From positions 2,930,755 to 2,994,754 of the forward strand of contig OY969109.1 of the NCBI GenBank assembly GCA_963698015.1: a stretch of 64,000 nucleotides of DNA, given 5' to 3'. This stretch comes from VAXT01 sp963698015 (GTDB lineage Bacteria; Actinomycetota; Thermoleophilia; Gaiellales; Gaiellaceae). The translations under genes were made by a program, and so were the position numbers. Positions 1 through 7,102 of the stretch are shown here, piece after piece. The stretch's first letter is position 1, and every line of letters begins with the position of its first letter. The notes beneath the pieces were generated by a model, which saw only the letters and a list, made by a program, of their open reading frames with translations, was not told where the DNA came from and made no database searches.

Positions 1-15
1 AGCCGGATCCGACAC

Positions 16-1158
16 TCAGCCGGGGCCGCCGGTGGCGAGGTCGAGGTTCTCGGCGAGGAAGGGAGCCAGGTGGAGGCCCGCGACCTTGGCCGGCGGCCAC
101 CAGAGCGGCTCCCAGCCAGAGACCCCGGGATCGCCGTGATGGCCGCCCAGCGCAGCGCGCACATACGCCGGCCGGTCACCGGTCAGCAGCAGCGCTCGCA
201 GGATCGGGTCGAGAGGCGTCGGCTGGACGGGAACACCGGCCTCCGAGGCGATCGTCTCGGCGACGACGTCTGCCTGCTGTGTCGCGAGGCCCCCCTGCTT
301 GACGGGGAAGGCGATTACGTCGCCCGCTGCAAAGACGGCGGAAACGTGCTTCACGCGGCCGTGGTCGTCCACCTCGAGAAACCCTTCGCGGTCATGCGGA
401 AGGCCGCTGAGGTACGGGCCGCGCAGACGTGGCAACGAAACGACCGCGTCGACGGCCATTGTGTGGCCGCCGAGGAGCTCGAGGTTGCCGTCACTGAAGC
501 GCACCGGGTGCTGTTCGAGCGCTAGCTGGACGCCTTGTTCCTCGAGGAGGGCACGAGCGAGGTTGCTTGCGCTCGTGCCGAAGAGGGCGAGTGGCCCTCT
601 CTCCGGCGTGACGATCGTGATCTCGGCCTTCAGGGCCGCGGAGCGTGCGCGACTGGCGGTGAGGAGGGTAAGCTCGTACAGCGGCAGCGGCCAGGAGACA
701 CCCGCAGGGACGGCGAAGGCGACTCGCTGGACGATGCCCGAGTCGATCTCCTCGACGAGCTTCCTGAAGCGACCGACGTCCTCCGTGCCCTTGAAGGTCA
801 GGGCACCCGGAAGCGCTTCCTCCGGCTGTGCCCCGCACGCAACGACGAGCGCGTCGTATGCGAGCGCCTCTCCCTGCGAGGTCTTCACCCGGCCTGCGGG
901 CGCATCGACCGCGGCCACGCGGCCGGGCCGATAGCGGGCGCCGCAGCGCGCGGCGAGAGACCCGAGCGGGAACCGATGTGCCTCAGCGAGCCCGAACGGC
1001 TCTGCGACAGCTAGGGGTCGGTACAGGAACTCCGGATCGGGTGCCAGGAGCTCGACGCCAACACGGTCTCGGGCGAGCACCCGCAGCGCCAGCATCGCCT
1101 CGAGGCCCGCGAAACTCCCGCCTGCAATGAGGACCTTGACTGCGGCCCCGGTGCCCAC
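16..1158 (-). CDS. FAD-dependent pyridine nucleotide-disulfide oxidoreductase (SQR/NDH-2-like)
   Basis: The roughly 380-residue protein opens with a Rossmann dinucleotide-binding signature (KVLIAGGSFAGLEA) and has a second nucleotide-binding segment mid-protein (residues ~140-190). A C-terminal AGDV motif (FAAGDVIAFP) binds the FAD ribityl chain. This layout is typical of sulfide:quinone reductases and type II NADH dehydrogenases, which pass electrons to quinones at the membrane face. I see no obvious catalytic cysteine pair of true sulfide:quinone reductases, so the substrate is open. The GTG at 1158 is preferred because it puts the Rossmann strand a few residues from the N-terminus; a GTG near 1189 is an alternative. 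The frame stays open upstream only through unrelated low-complexity sequence. Family assignment is solid, function is not. Confidence 0.8.
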   Translation of the reverse strand: MGTGAAVKVLIAGGSFAGLEAMLALRVLARDRVGVELLAPDPEFLYRPLAVAEPFGLAEAHRFPLGSLAARCGARYRPGRVAAVDAPAGRVKTSQGEALAYDALVVACGAQPEEALPGALTFKGTEDVGRFRKLVEEIDSGIVQRVAFAVPAGVSWPLPLYELTLLTASRARSAALKAEITIVTPERGPLALFGTSASNLARALLEEQGVQLALEQHPVRFSDGNLELLGGHTMAVDAVVSLPRLRGPYLSGLPHDREGFLEVDDHGRVKHVSAVFAAGDVIAFPVKQGGLATQQADVVAETIASEAGVPVQPTPLDPILRALLLTGDRPAYVRAALGGHHGDPGVSGWEPLWWPPAKVAGLHLAPFLAENLDLATGGPG

Positions 1159-1210
1159 ACCGGCATCATCGCTGCTTGCGTGCTCCACGTACAGCACGCC
1201 GGCCTCTCTG

Positions 1211-1441
1211 CTAGCGCGGCCCCGAGGAGCGGGGCGCACGGATCGTCTCGAGCATTGCGAGCCGCCCGGCCTCATAGAGGAGGAGACTCTTGTCGACGAG
1301 CGACTCGAGCTGCTCGAGCGTGGCCTCGTAAACCTCTGTGGCCGCTTCGAGGCGTGCCCCTCCCGCGAAGACGGTGATGCCGGGGAACAGTCGCTGCTCC
1401 TCGGGCGTGAGCAAGTCGTAGCTCGCGTTTTTTGCGGACAA
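1211..1441 (-). pseudogene. Relic of an AfsR/cyclase-type ATPase regulator (winged-helix segment)
   Basis: A 76-codon open segment encodes YDLLTPEEQRLFPGITVF, then LESLVDKSLL and LAMLETIRAP. These three blocks appear in the same order and spacing in the large cyclase-ATPase regulator at 54833-57671 in this window (YDLLLAEEKTLFARLGVLV, LGSLVEKSLL, FWMLETIREY). They form the winged-helix piece that follows the NB-ARC ATPase domain in AfsR/MalT-like regulators. No P-loop, cyclase or TPR part is attached and the frame ends abruptly, so this is a leftover fragment. It sits between the oxidoreductase and the divergent methyltransferase. Confidence 0.6.
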
Positions 1442-1458
1442 CGCTGCTCAGGCGGACA

Positions 1459-2133
1459 ATGGACCACGGCGGCTCCATGATGCGGACGCTCGACACCTAT
1501 CCCAGCGTGACCGTCTACACCCCGGCACGGCTCGCTCTATACGACCTGTTCATCCTCGGCCTCTCCTGCAGCCTGGTCTGGAAGTGTCCGAAGCGCCACT
1601 TCCTCGACCTGTACGACCAACACATCGGCAGCCCTCATCTCGACGTCGGCGTCGGCACCGGCTATTTCCTCGATCGCTGCCGCTTTCCGGTCGAACGTCC
1701 GCAAATCACCCTGTTCGACCCGAGCGACGCGTGCCTAACCAAGGCGGCGAGGCGCCTGGAGCGCTACTCGCCGCGAGTCGTCCAGGCAAGCGTACTTGAG
1801 CCGCTCGACCTCGGGACCAGCCGGTTCGCATCGGTCGCGCTGATCGGGGTCCTCCATTGCCTCCCGGCCTCACCGGAGGCGAAGGCGGCCGTCTTCAGCA
1901 ATCTGAGGCCGCTTCTGGAGGACGGCGGCGTCGTCTTCGGGAGCACGATTCTCGGGAGCGGGGTCGAGCATGGTCGGCTCGCGCGAATGGCGCTCGCCCG
2001 TTACAACCGCGAGGGATTCTTCACCAACCTCAGGGACGATCTCGACAGCCTCGAGCGCCCACTGGCACAACCTTTCGCCGACCGGCACATCGAGGTCAGA
2101 GGATCGTTCGCGCTCTTCGCCGCCCATGCCTGA
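1459..2133 (+). CDS. Class I SAM-dependent methyltransferase
   Basis: About 224 residues. The SAM-binding motif I is clear (LDVGVGTGYFLDRC, residues ~55-68), followed by an acidic motif II (ITLFDPSDACL) and a motif IV-like segment (VALIGVLHCLP), as in Rossmann-fold small-molecule methyltransferases. The hydrophobic segment LYDLFILGLSCSLVWKCP before motif I resembles the lipid/quinone-type methyltransferases of actinobacteria; the substrate is unknown. Start candidates are ATG at 1459 and tandem ATGs at 1477/1480; an ATG at 1432 would run into the divergent relic. It is transcribed away from the oxidoreductase and is followed by a hairpin at 2202. Confidence 0.75.
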   Translation: MDHGGSMMRTLDTYPSVTVYTPARLALYDLFILGLSCSLVWKCPKRHFLDLYDQHIGSPHLDVGVGTGYFLDRCRFPVERPQITLFDPSDACLTKAARRLERYSPRVVQASVLEPLDLGTSRFASVALIGVLHCLPASPEAKAAVFSNLRPLLEDGGVVFGSTILGSGVEHGRLARMALARYNREGFFTNLRDDLDSLERPLAQPFADRHIEVRGSFALFAAHA

Positions 2134-2201
2134 CTCAGCCGATTGAGGGTGTGACGAAACGGCGCCCCGTCTTGCAACAGCACGCCCTCTCGTAGAGGAA
2201 A

Positions 2202-2221
2202 GGCCCTGTTTCCAGGGCCTT
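2202..2221. terminator. Hairpin terminator duplicated from the tRNA-fMet 3' flank
   Basis: AGGCCCTG and CAGGGCCT form a perfect stem around a four-base loop (TTTC), with short T- and A-rich tails on both sides. The same hairpin, including the loop, lies just 3' of the intact initiator tRNA at 6966-6981, so the copied segment includes the tRNA terminator as well as the tRNA end. Confidence 0.7.
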
Positions 2222-2225
2222 TCTC

Positions 2226-2271
2226 AGTAGCGGGGGCAGGATTTGAACCTGCGACCTCCGGGTTATGAGCC
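2226..2271 (-). repeat. 46-bp copy of the tRNA-fMet 3' end (att-like, distal copy)
   Basis: These 46 bases are identical to 6989-7034, the 3' part of the complete initiator tRNA (3' half of the anticodon arm, variable loop, T arm, acceptor strand). Identity stops right after the anticodon (GGGTTATGAGCC); the 5' half of the tRNA is absent. Displaced tRNA 3' ends of this kind are the classic footprint of a tyrosine-recombinase element integrated in a tRNA gene. With the copy at 4759 and the full gene at 6991 it forms three same-orientation sites about 2.5 and 2.2 kb apart. Confidence 0.85.
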
Positions 2272-2445
2272 GCCTCGAATAGGTATACGCGTTCCGTCGT
2301 ATTCCGCCTAAACGCAAGTTCCTAGCCTGATTGGCTCTCAGCCGTTGCATTTAGGCGGAACGGAGTGACATCGCTGCGGAAGCCCGATGCTTGCAGAACG
2401 CTTGCAGTTCCGACCTTGATCCGCGAGTCCTTCGGAGACCATCTC
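2272..2445. repeat. Conserved palindromic block next to att-like site (copy 1)
   Basis: This segment aligns with 4805-4980 at about three quarters identity by eye. It holds an imperfect inverted repeat (ATTCCGCCTAAACGC ... GCATTTAGGCGGAAC), an extra outer GTTCCG half-site, and a tandem direct repeat CTTGCAG-AACG-CTTGCAG. Such clustered short inverted and direct repeats beside a tRNA-derived core look like integrase arm-binding or accessory protein sites. No convincing reading frame is conserved between the copies, so I treat it as non-coding; it could also include the very end of a lost integrase gene. Confidence 0.6.
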
Positions 2446-2539
2446 CATAGCGCGAAGACGAGCATCCCGCGCAGCACTCCATGCAAGTCGACGGCGTGAC
2501 CTGGTGCTCTTCCATGCGCGGACCGTGGGGGCGCCGCAG

Positions 2540-2999
2540 TGTAAAGCTGCAGCGCTGCAGCCGCTGCTGGTACTCGCCGTCGTTCTCCTCCTCTTCACGG
2601 ACGGCGGGCTCGGCAAAGGCTGGGCCTTTGTTGCCGGCGAAGTTCCTCGTCATGCCCGCCATCGCCGCCGCCACGATTGCTGTACACGGGGAGACCACTC
2701 GCGACAGTGCGGGATGTTCCTGCCGACGTACCTGATCGCGATCGCCGTCGGTGCGCACATCGTCGGCAGGCACCGGGCACGGCGGAGGCCGTCGCCGGTG
2801 TTCTCGTCTTCCTGGTCGTCGGCATGAGCACCGCCTACACGCCGGTCCTGTTGGCGCAGTTCCTGCCCGACCGCTCCGGGCCCACCCGCGCGCGCCTGCG
2901 CGACTGGCTCGAGCGCTACTGGTCGCCGTCGCGGCGGTCCTCCTCCTGGTCGTCGGCGCGATACTCCTCGCCAACGGCCGCGTCGCCTGGCTAGGCGAG
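2540..2999 (+). pseudogene. Broken GAP/Sap-like (LysE-superfamily) membrane protein gene
   Basis: Membrane-protein pieces are spread over three frames. One frame gives LLVLAVVLLLFTDGGLGKGW, another AGVLVFLVVGMSTAYTPVLL followed by an amphipathic RLRDWLERYW, and a third VAVAAVLLLVVGAILLANGR. The order and the DWLER-type segment before the last helix match the actinobacterial GAP family of small transporter-like proteins. At least two frameshifts separate the pieces and no good start remains. It lies in the distal island just upstream of the FAD oxidoreductase. Decay is likely but read error cannot be excluded. Confidence 0.5.
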
Positions 3000-3021
3000 C
3001 GCGTGGCAGGATCTGCGTCCA

Positions 3022-4647
3022 ATGGCGCAGAACCCAACGCGTTACGACGCCATCTTGGTCGGTGCCGGGCACAACGGGCTCGTGACTGCCTGCTACCTCG
3101 CCCGGGCCGGTTTGCGCGTGCTGGTGCTTGAGCGGCGCCACATCGTCGGCGGCGCCTGCGTCACCGAGGAGACCTTCCCCGGCTTCAAGGTCTCGACCGC
3201 CTCTTACGTCAACAGCCTCTTCCACACGGCGATCGTCCGCGACCTGAACCTCACCTCATACGGCTACGAGGTGCTCCCGCGCAACCCGTCGTCGTTCACG
3301 CCGTTCCCGGATGGGCGCTCGCTGATGATGGGCCCGGACGCCGAGTTGACGCACAAGGAGATCGCGAAGTTCAGCAAGCGCGATGCTGAGCGGTACCCGC
3401 GATACGAGGCGATGCTCGAGCGGGTGGCGGCCGTGGTCGAGCCGACGCTCACCATGGCGCCGCCCGATCTGCGGAGGCCGCGGCTCGGCGATCTCCGGAC
3501 GCTGCTCACGCTGAGACGATCCTTCCGGCAGCTCGGTGACGCAACCGGCGAGGCGGTGGAGATCCTCACCGGAGCGGCGCGCCCGATCCTTGATCGCTGG
3601 TTCGAGTCGGAGGAGCTGAAGGGAACGCTGGCGACCGACGCGATCATCGGAGCGATGGCGAGCCCGTCGATGCCGGGGACCGCCTACGTGCTCTTCCACC
3701 ACGTCATGGGCGAAGCCGGGGGCACCCGGGGCGTATGGGCATATATGCGCGGAGGGATGGGCGGGATCACGCAGGCGCTCGCCGGTGCCGCGCGCGACCT
3801 CGGCGCCGACATCCGCTGCAAGGCCGAGGTGGCCCGCATTCTCCTGCGCAACGGCCGGGTTGCCGGCGTCGCTCTCGTCTCAGGCGACGAGTTCCACGCC
3901 CCGATCGTGGCCAGCAACGCCGACGCGAACGTGACGTTTCTGCAACTGCTCGACCGGAGCGTGCTGCCGGAGGCGTTCGTGGCCGACGTCGAGCGGATCA
4001 GCTACGCGAGCGCCTCGTTGAAGATCAACGTGGCTCTGGGGGAGCTGCCGAACTTCAGCGCCCTGCCCGGGACGGAGCCCGGGCCTCAGCATCGGGGCAC
4101 CATCCACCTCTGCCCCGACCAGGACTACATCGAGCGCGCGTTCGACGATGCCAAGTACGGGCGGCCTTCCGCGGACCCGGTGATCGAGTGCCAGCTTCCC
4201 TCGGTGGTGGATCCGACGGTGGCGCCAGCCGGGAAGCACCTGATGTCGATGTTCATCCAGTACGCGCCGTACGAGCTTCGCGACAGCTCCTGGGATGACC
4301 AGCGCGACGCGTTCGCCGATCGCTGCTTCGACGTGCTGAACGAGTACGCGCCGAACTTCAAAAGCGCAGTCATCGACCGCCAGGTGCTGGCGCCGCCCGA
4401 CCTCGAGCGCGTCTTCAACCTCACCGGCGGAAACATCTTCCAGGGCGCGATGACCCCCGGCCAGCTCTTCGCGTTCCGCCCGGTGCCCGGCTATGCGCGC
4501 TACCGGACGCCGATCCGCGGCCTCTACCTGTGCGGCTCGGCCGCCCACCCCGGCGGAGGTGTCATGGGCACCCCCGGCCTCAACGCCGCACGCGAGATCC
4601 TGGGACGGCGAAAGCTACGCCGAGCCGTCTGGCACCGGCACAGTTGA
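3022..4647 (+). CDS. Phytoene desaturase/PYROXD2-like FAD-dependent oxidoreductase
   Basis: 541 residues, the normal length for CrtI/PYROXD2-type proteins. The N-terminus carries the FAD Rossmann motif (DAILVGAGHNGLVTACYLARAG) followed by VLERRHIVGGACVTEE, which is diagnostic of the CrtI superfamily. The C-terminus has the second FAD signature (GLYLCGSAAHPGGGVMG). The PYROXD2-type branch is found in many bacteria without carotenoid pathways, and no carotenoid gene is present nearby, so phytoene need not be the substrate. The ATG at 3022 is followed at once by the Rossmann strand. It is the only clearly intact gene of the distal tRNA-bounded island. Confidence 0.85.
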   Translation: MAQNPTRYDAILVGAGHNGLVTACYLARAGLRVLVLERRHIVGGACVTEETFPGFKVSTASYVNSLFHTAIVRDLNLTSYGYEVLPRNPSSFTPFPDGRSLMMGPDAELTHKEIAKFSKRDAERYPRYEAMLERVAAVVEPTLTMAPPDLRRPRLGDLRTLLTLRRSFRQLGDATGEAVEILTGAARPILDRWFESEELKGTLATDAIIGAMASPSMPGTAYVLFHHVMGEAGGTRGVWAYMRGGMGGITQALAGAARDLGADIRCKAEVARILLRNGRVAGVALVSGDEFHAPIVASNADANVTFLQLLDRSVLPEAFVADVERISYASASLKINVALGELPNFSALPGTEPGPQHRGTIHLCPDQDYIERAFDDAKYGRPSADPVIECQLPSVVDPTVAPAGKHLMSMFIQYAPYELRDSSWDDQRDAFADRCFDVLNEYAPNFKSAVIDRQVLAPPDLERVFNLTGGNIFQGAMTPGQLFAFRPVPGYARYRTPIRGLYLCGSAAHPGGGVMGTPGLNAAREILGRRKLRRAVWHRHS

Positions 4648-4733
4648 AACGCCCGAGGCGAGATCGGGCTAGGGCTGCACCGGCGTCCGCTCTGATTCCC
4701 CCCAGGATGGGTGATCGTGCGGGTAGAAGCGAA

Positions 4734-4757
4734 AGGCGCCCTTTCGAGCGCCTTTAG
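4734..4757. terminator. Bidirectional hairpin terminator
   Basis: AAAGGCGC and GCGCCTTT form a perfect 8-bp stem around a short loop; the arms supply an A-run on one side and a T-run on the other, so it could stop the oxidoreductase from the left. It occupies the position of the tRNA terminator beside the second 46-bp tRNA copy, but its sequence differs from the terminators of copies 1 and 3. Confidence 0.6.
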
Positions 4758-4758
4758 C

Positions 4759-4804
4759 AGTAGCGGGGGCAGGATTTGAACCTGCGACCTCCGGGTTATG
4801 AGCC
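4759..4804 (-). repeat. 46-bp copy of the tRNA-fMet 3' end (att-like, middle copy)
   Basis: Identical over 46 bases to 6989-7034 and 2226-2271, in the same orientation, and again lacking the 5' half of the tRNA. It separates the two islands: the distal one (FAD oxidoreductase) and the proximal one (two MDR oxidoreductases). Confidence 0.85.
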
Positions 4805-4970
4805 GCCTCGATTATGTACGCGCGTTCCGCCTCGTTCCGCCGAAATGCAGGATCGGAGCCAGTTTTCGGCGGCGGCCGCGCATTTAGGCGGAACACTGTG
4901 ACATCGCCGCGGAAGCGCGATGCTTGCAGAACGCTTGCACCCCGAGCCGATTCCAAGCCTTTCTGAGACC
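4805..4970. repeat. Conserved palindromic block next to att-like site (copy 2)
   Basis: The second copy of the block at 2272-2445. It contains two head-to-tail GTTCCGCC half-sites, the inverted repeat GTTCCGCCGAAATGC ... GCATTTAGGCGGAAC (one mismatch over 15 bp), and the same CTTGCAGAACGCTTGCA direct repeat. The shared layout with copy 1 in the same position relative to the tRNA fragment implies both came from related elements. Confidence 0.6.
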
Positions 4971-5018
4971 CCCTCCATGGTAAGGAGGGGTCGACGGTTC
5001 GAGTCCGTCAGAGGGCTC
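4971..5018 (+). pseudogene. 3' half of a tRNA-Thr(GGU) gene
   Basis: The sequence folds as the 3' part of a tRNA: anticodon arm CCTCC-ATGGTAA-GGAGG (anticodon GGT), variable loop GGTC, T arm GACGG-TTCGAGT-CCGTC, and acceptor strand AGAGGGC with discriminator T. This fits actinobacterial tRNA-Thr. No D arm or 5' acceptor strand lies upstream, where the palindromic block runs instead. It is most likely another displaced tRNA end from integration, in the opposite orientation to the fMet copies. Confidence 0.7.
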
Positions 5019-5061
5019 TAAAGCGTTGCAAATCTCGGGCGCGACCATCAGGAGGGCCAGG

Positions 5062-5985
5062 CTAGGTTCGGAGTGAGAGGACGATCGCGCCGTCCGCTCC
5101 CGCTACTACATCGCGCAGCGCTTGTGCCGCCTGTTCGAGCGGACGGACGGACGCGATCGGCACGCTAAGGGTGCCGTGGGCCAGCAGCTCCGCGAGGGCC
5201 GAAAGCTGCCGACCATCGGGCCGGACGTAGACGTCGGATACGGCGACGCCCCGTTCCTGCCGCGGCGGATCGCCCGTGATCGTGGCGAGGCGCCCGCCGT
5301 CAGCAACCGCCTTCAACGTGGTGGCCGCCTGCCCGGGGGCGGCGTTGACGGCCTTGGGCGCGCCGCCGCCGGTGATCTCGCGAACGAGTGCAGGCCAGTC
5401 GCCGTGGTAGTCGAGCACCTCCGATGCGCCGTAGCCGCGGATGCGCTCGGCCTTCTTCGCGCTCGCGGTCGCGATCACGCGGCCGCCCCGAGCCGCGGCG
5501 AGCTGGACGAGGAGGCCACCGGTGACTCCGCCGGCTCCGTTGACGACGACCCAGCCGCCGCCCTCGATCCCGAGAGCCTCGTCGAGTGCCTGAGCCGCAG
5601 TGAGCGCCGGAATCGGAAACGCTCCACCGGCTTCCCATGACGCCGCTGGCGGCCGGGCCGCGACGGTCGCCGCCGGCGCGAGCACCCTCCCCGCCCACGT
5701 CCCGTGACGCCGGAGCGGCAGCGGATGTGTCATCACCTCGTCGCCCTCGCGCAGCTCGGCCACGCCGGAGCCGGTCGCTGCGACCGTCCCGGCCGCCTCC
5801 GTCCCGAGCGCCATCGGAGCCGGGCCGCCGATCTGCCAGCTGCCGATCCTGACAAGCTCGTCCCAGTTGCCGATGCCGGCGGCGACGACGTCGATGAGGA
5901 CCTCGCCTGCGGCTGGCGCCGCCGGCTCGTCCACCTCGAAGAGCTCGACGGACTCGCCGAGCGCTCTGATCCCGGCTACTCGCAT
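5062..5985 (-). CDS. NADP-dependent MDR oxidoreductase (zinc-free, quinone oxidoreductase type)
   Basis: 307 residues, standard for the quinone-oxidoreductase branch of the medium-chain dehydrogenases. The GroES-like N-terminal domain is followed by the nucleotide-binding motif VVVNGAGGVTGGLLVQLAAA (residues ~145-165) and the family end segment leading to AIVLSLRT. The zinc-ligand cysteines and histidines of alcohol dehydrogenases are absent. Such enzymes reduce quinones or enones with NADPH in the cytoplasm. It precedes a second, shorter MDR gene on the same strand, and both are cargo of the proximal tRNA-bounded island. Confidence 0.85.
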   Translation of the reverse strand: MRVAGIRALGESVELFEVDEPAAPAAGEVLIDVVAAGIGNWDELVRIGSWQIGGPAPMALGTEAAGTVAATGSGVAELREGDEVMTHPLPLRRHGTWAGRVLAPAATVAARPPAASWEAGGAFPIPALTAAQALDEALGIEGGGWVVVNGAGGVTGGLLVQLAAARGGRVIATASAKKAERIRGYGASEVLDYHGDWPALVREITGGGAPKAVNAAPGQAATTLKAVADGGRLATITGDPPRQERGVAVSDVYVRPDGRQLSALAELLAHGTLSVPIASVRPLEQAAQALRDVVAGADGAIVLSLRT

Positions 5986-6029
5986 TCGGTTCGGGCATCC
6001 ACGGCAGAGGTCATGGCCGCACCCGCCGG

Positions 6030-6764
6030 CTAGTCAGTGCCAACCTCGAGCACGACTTTGCCACGCTTCCCGTGGCCCGCGACTCGCTCGAACGCCGCCC
6101 GGGCCTCCGTGAGCGGAAAAACCGAGTCGACCTCCGCACGAAGCTCGCCTGCGTCCACCAGCGTTTTCAACTCCAGCAGTTGCTCGTGGTCGGGTTCGAC
6201 GATGAAGTAGATCGCGCCCGGCATCTCCTCTGCGATCGTGACCACGCGCTCGCCAGCGGGGACCTCGCCGCCACGAGTGTCGAAGACCAGATCGACCGGA
6301 CCGCTCTCCACGACCGCTGCGCCGGCGTGTCGCGCAAGCTGGACGGCGATGTGCCCAACCCCGCCCGAGGCGCCCGTGACCAGCACCCGCTCGCCTCGGG
6401 CGAGCCGCCCGTGCACAAACAGTGCTTGCCAGGCGGTCAGCCCGCCCATCGGCAGGGCTGCCGCCTCGACGTGGCTCAGCCGCAAGGGCTTCGGTGCAAG
6501 CACATCGGCTGGGACGACGGCGTACTCGGCAGCCACGCCGTCGCGATCGAAAGGCGTGAGCGCATATACCTCGTCACCGCTTTCGACGACAACGCCCGAA
6601 AGCTCGTAAGAGGGAATCGCCGGCAGTCGATCGACCGGCCACTCCAGCTCGTCACGTGTAATCGCTGCCGCATGCACGCGCACCAGCACCTCGCCCGGAT
6701 CCGCCGACGGCGTCTCGATCTCCTCAACCTTCAAGCCGTCATCGTGCAGCCGTACCGCTAGCAC
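6030..6764 (-). CDS. Compact MDR/quinone oxidoreductase family protein
   Basis: Only 244 residues against about 310 for the family, yet both ends are normal: a GroES-like N-terminus (GEVLVRVHAAAITRDE), the coenzyme motif GERVLVTGASGGVGHIAVQL, and the usual C-terminal ending (GKRGKVVLEVG). The missing length falls in the Rossmann domain, where several strands after the glycine motif are compressed (VDLVFDTRGGEV follows quickly). It could be a genuine compact MDR protein or one with an internal in-frame deletion. It lies 44 bp upstream of the larger MDR gene and may be co-transcribed with it. Confidence 0.75.
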   Translation of the reverse strand: MLAVRLHDDGLKVEEIETPSADPGEVLVRVHAAAITRDELEWPVDRLPAIPSYELSGVVVESGDEVYALTPFDRDGVAAEYAVVPADVLAPKPLRLSHVEAAALPMGGLTAWQALFVHGRLARGERVLVTGASGGVGHIAVQLARHAGAAVVESGPVDLVFDTRGGEVPAGERVVTIAEEMPGAIYFIVEPDHEQLLELKTLVDAGELRAEVDSVFPLTEARAAFERVAGHGKRGKVVLEVGTD

Positions 6765-6965
6765 ACCGCTCCCCTGCCCCTGTTGGACTTCGTTCCTCAG
6801 GAGATCTTGCCATCTACCACCCTCCTGTTCGGAGGCGTCGCCTGGGTGTCTCCTCTCACTTGAGTTGTGCTGTGCTCAGCCAAGTTCCGGGGTCGCACCA
6901 AGGTCGCACGGGCGTGTCAAACGCTTGCAAAGATGGGCACAGCGCCGGTGATCCACAAGAGAAAC

Positions 6966-6981
6966 GCCCTGTTTCCAGGGC
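6966..6981 (-). terminator. tRNA-fMet terminator
   Basis: GCCCTG and CAGGGC pair around a GAAA loop on the minus strand, followed by GTTTCTCTT. It lies 9 bp beyond the tRNA 3' end and is the parent of the hairpin at 2202-2221. Confidence 0.7.
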
Positions 6982-6990
6982 CTTTCTGAG

Positions 6991-7064
6991 TAGCGGGGGC
7001 AGGATTTGAACCTGCGACCTCCGGGTTATGAGCCCGGCGAGCTACCTGACTGCTCCACCCCGCG
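6991..7064 (-). tRNA. Initiator tRNA-fMet (CAU)
   Basis: A complete 74-nt cloverleaf. The acceptor is CGCGGGG against CCCCGCT, leaving C1 opposite U72 unpaired, the hallmark of bacterial initiators. The anticodon stem carries the three G-C pairs (GGG/CCC) around CTCATAA, giving anticodon CAU, and the T arm is GCAGG-TTCAAAT-CCTGC. CCA is not encoded. This is the only complete copy; two truncated 3' copies lie downstream in its reading direction at 4759 and 2226, making it a probable integration target. Confidence 0.95.
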
Positions 7065-7102
7065 TCGCTTGCGGCAGTTTACCACCTGTTTTTCGGTCGC
7101 CG

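Noticed and set aside
2135..2350. ORF with RRSQVQILPPLL on the minus strand at the first tRNA copy
   Set aside because: This peptide is the well-known by-product of translating a tRNA T-arm; the DNA is the tRNA-fMet 3' fragment and terminator.
2351..3037. 228-codon minus-strand ORF in the distal island
   Set aside because: Arg/Ala-rich, no ribosome site, antisense to the broken membrane gene; it runs through a repeat block.
4669..4956. Minus-strand ORF with NPEVAGSNPAPAT across the second tRNA copy
   Set aside because: The same artefact in another frame of the tRNA fragment; the two att-like blocks do not conserve a reading frame.
2272..4970. Integron attC-type array
   Set aside because: The palindromic blocks are tied to tRNA 3' ends and are 2.5 kb apart; no integron integrase or cassette array is present.
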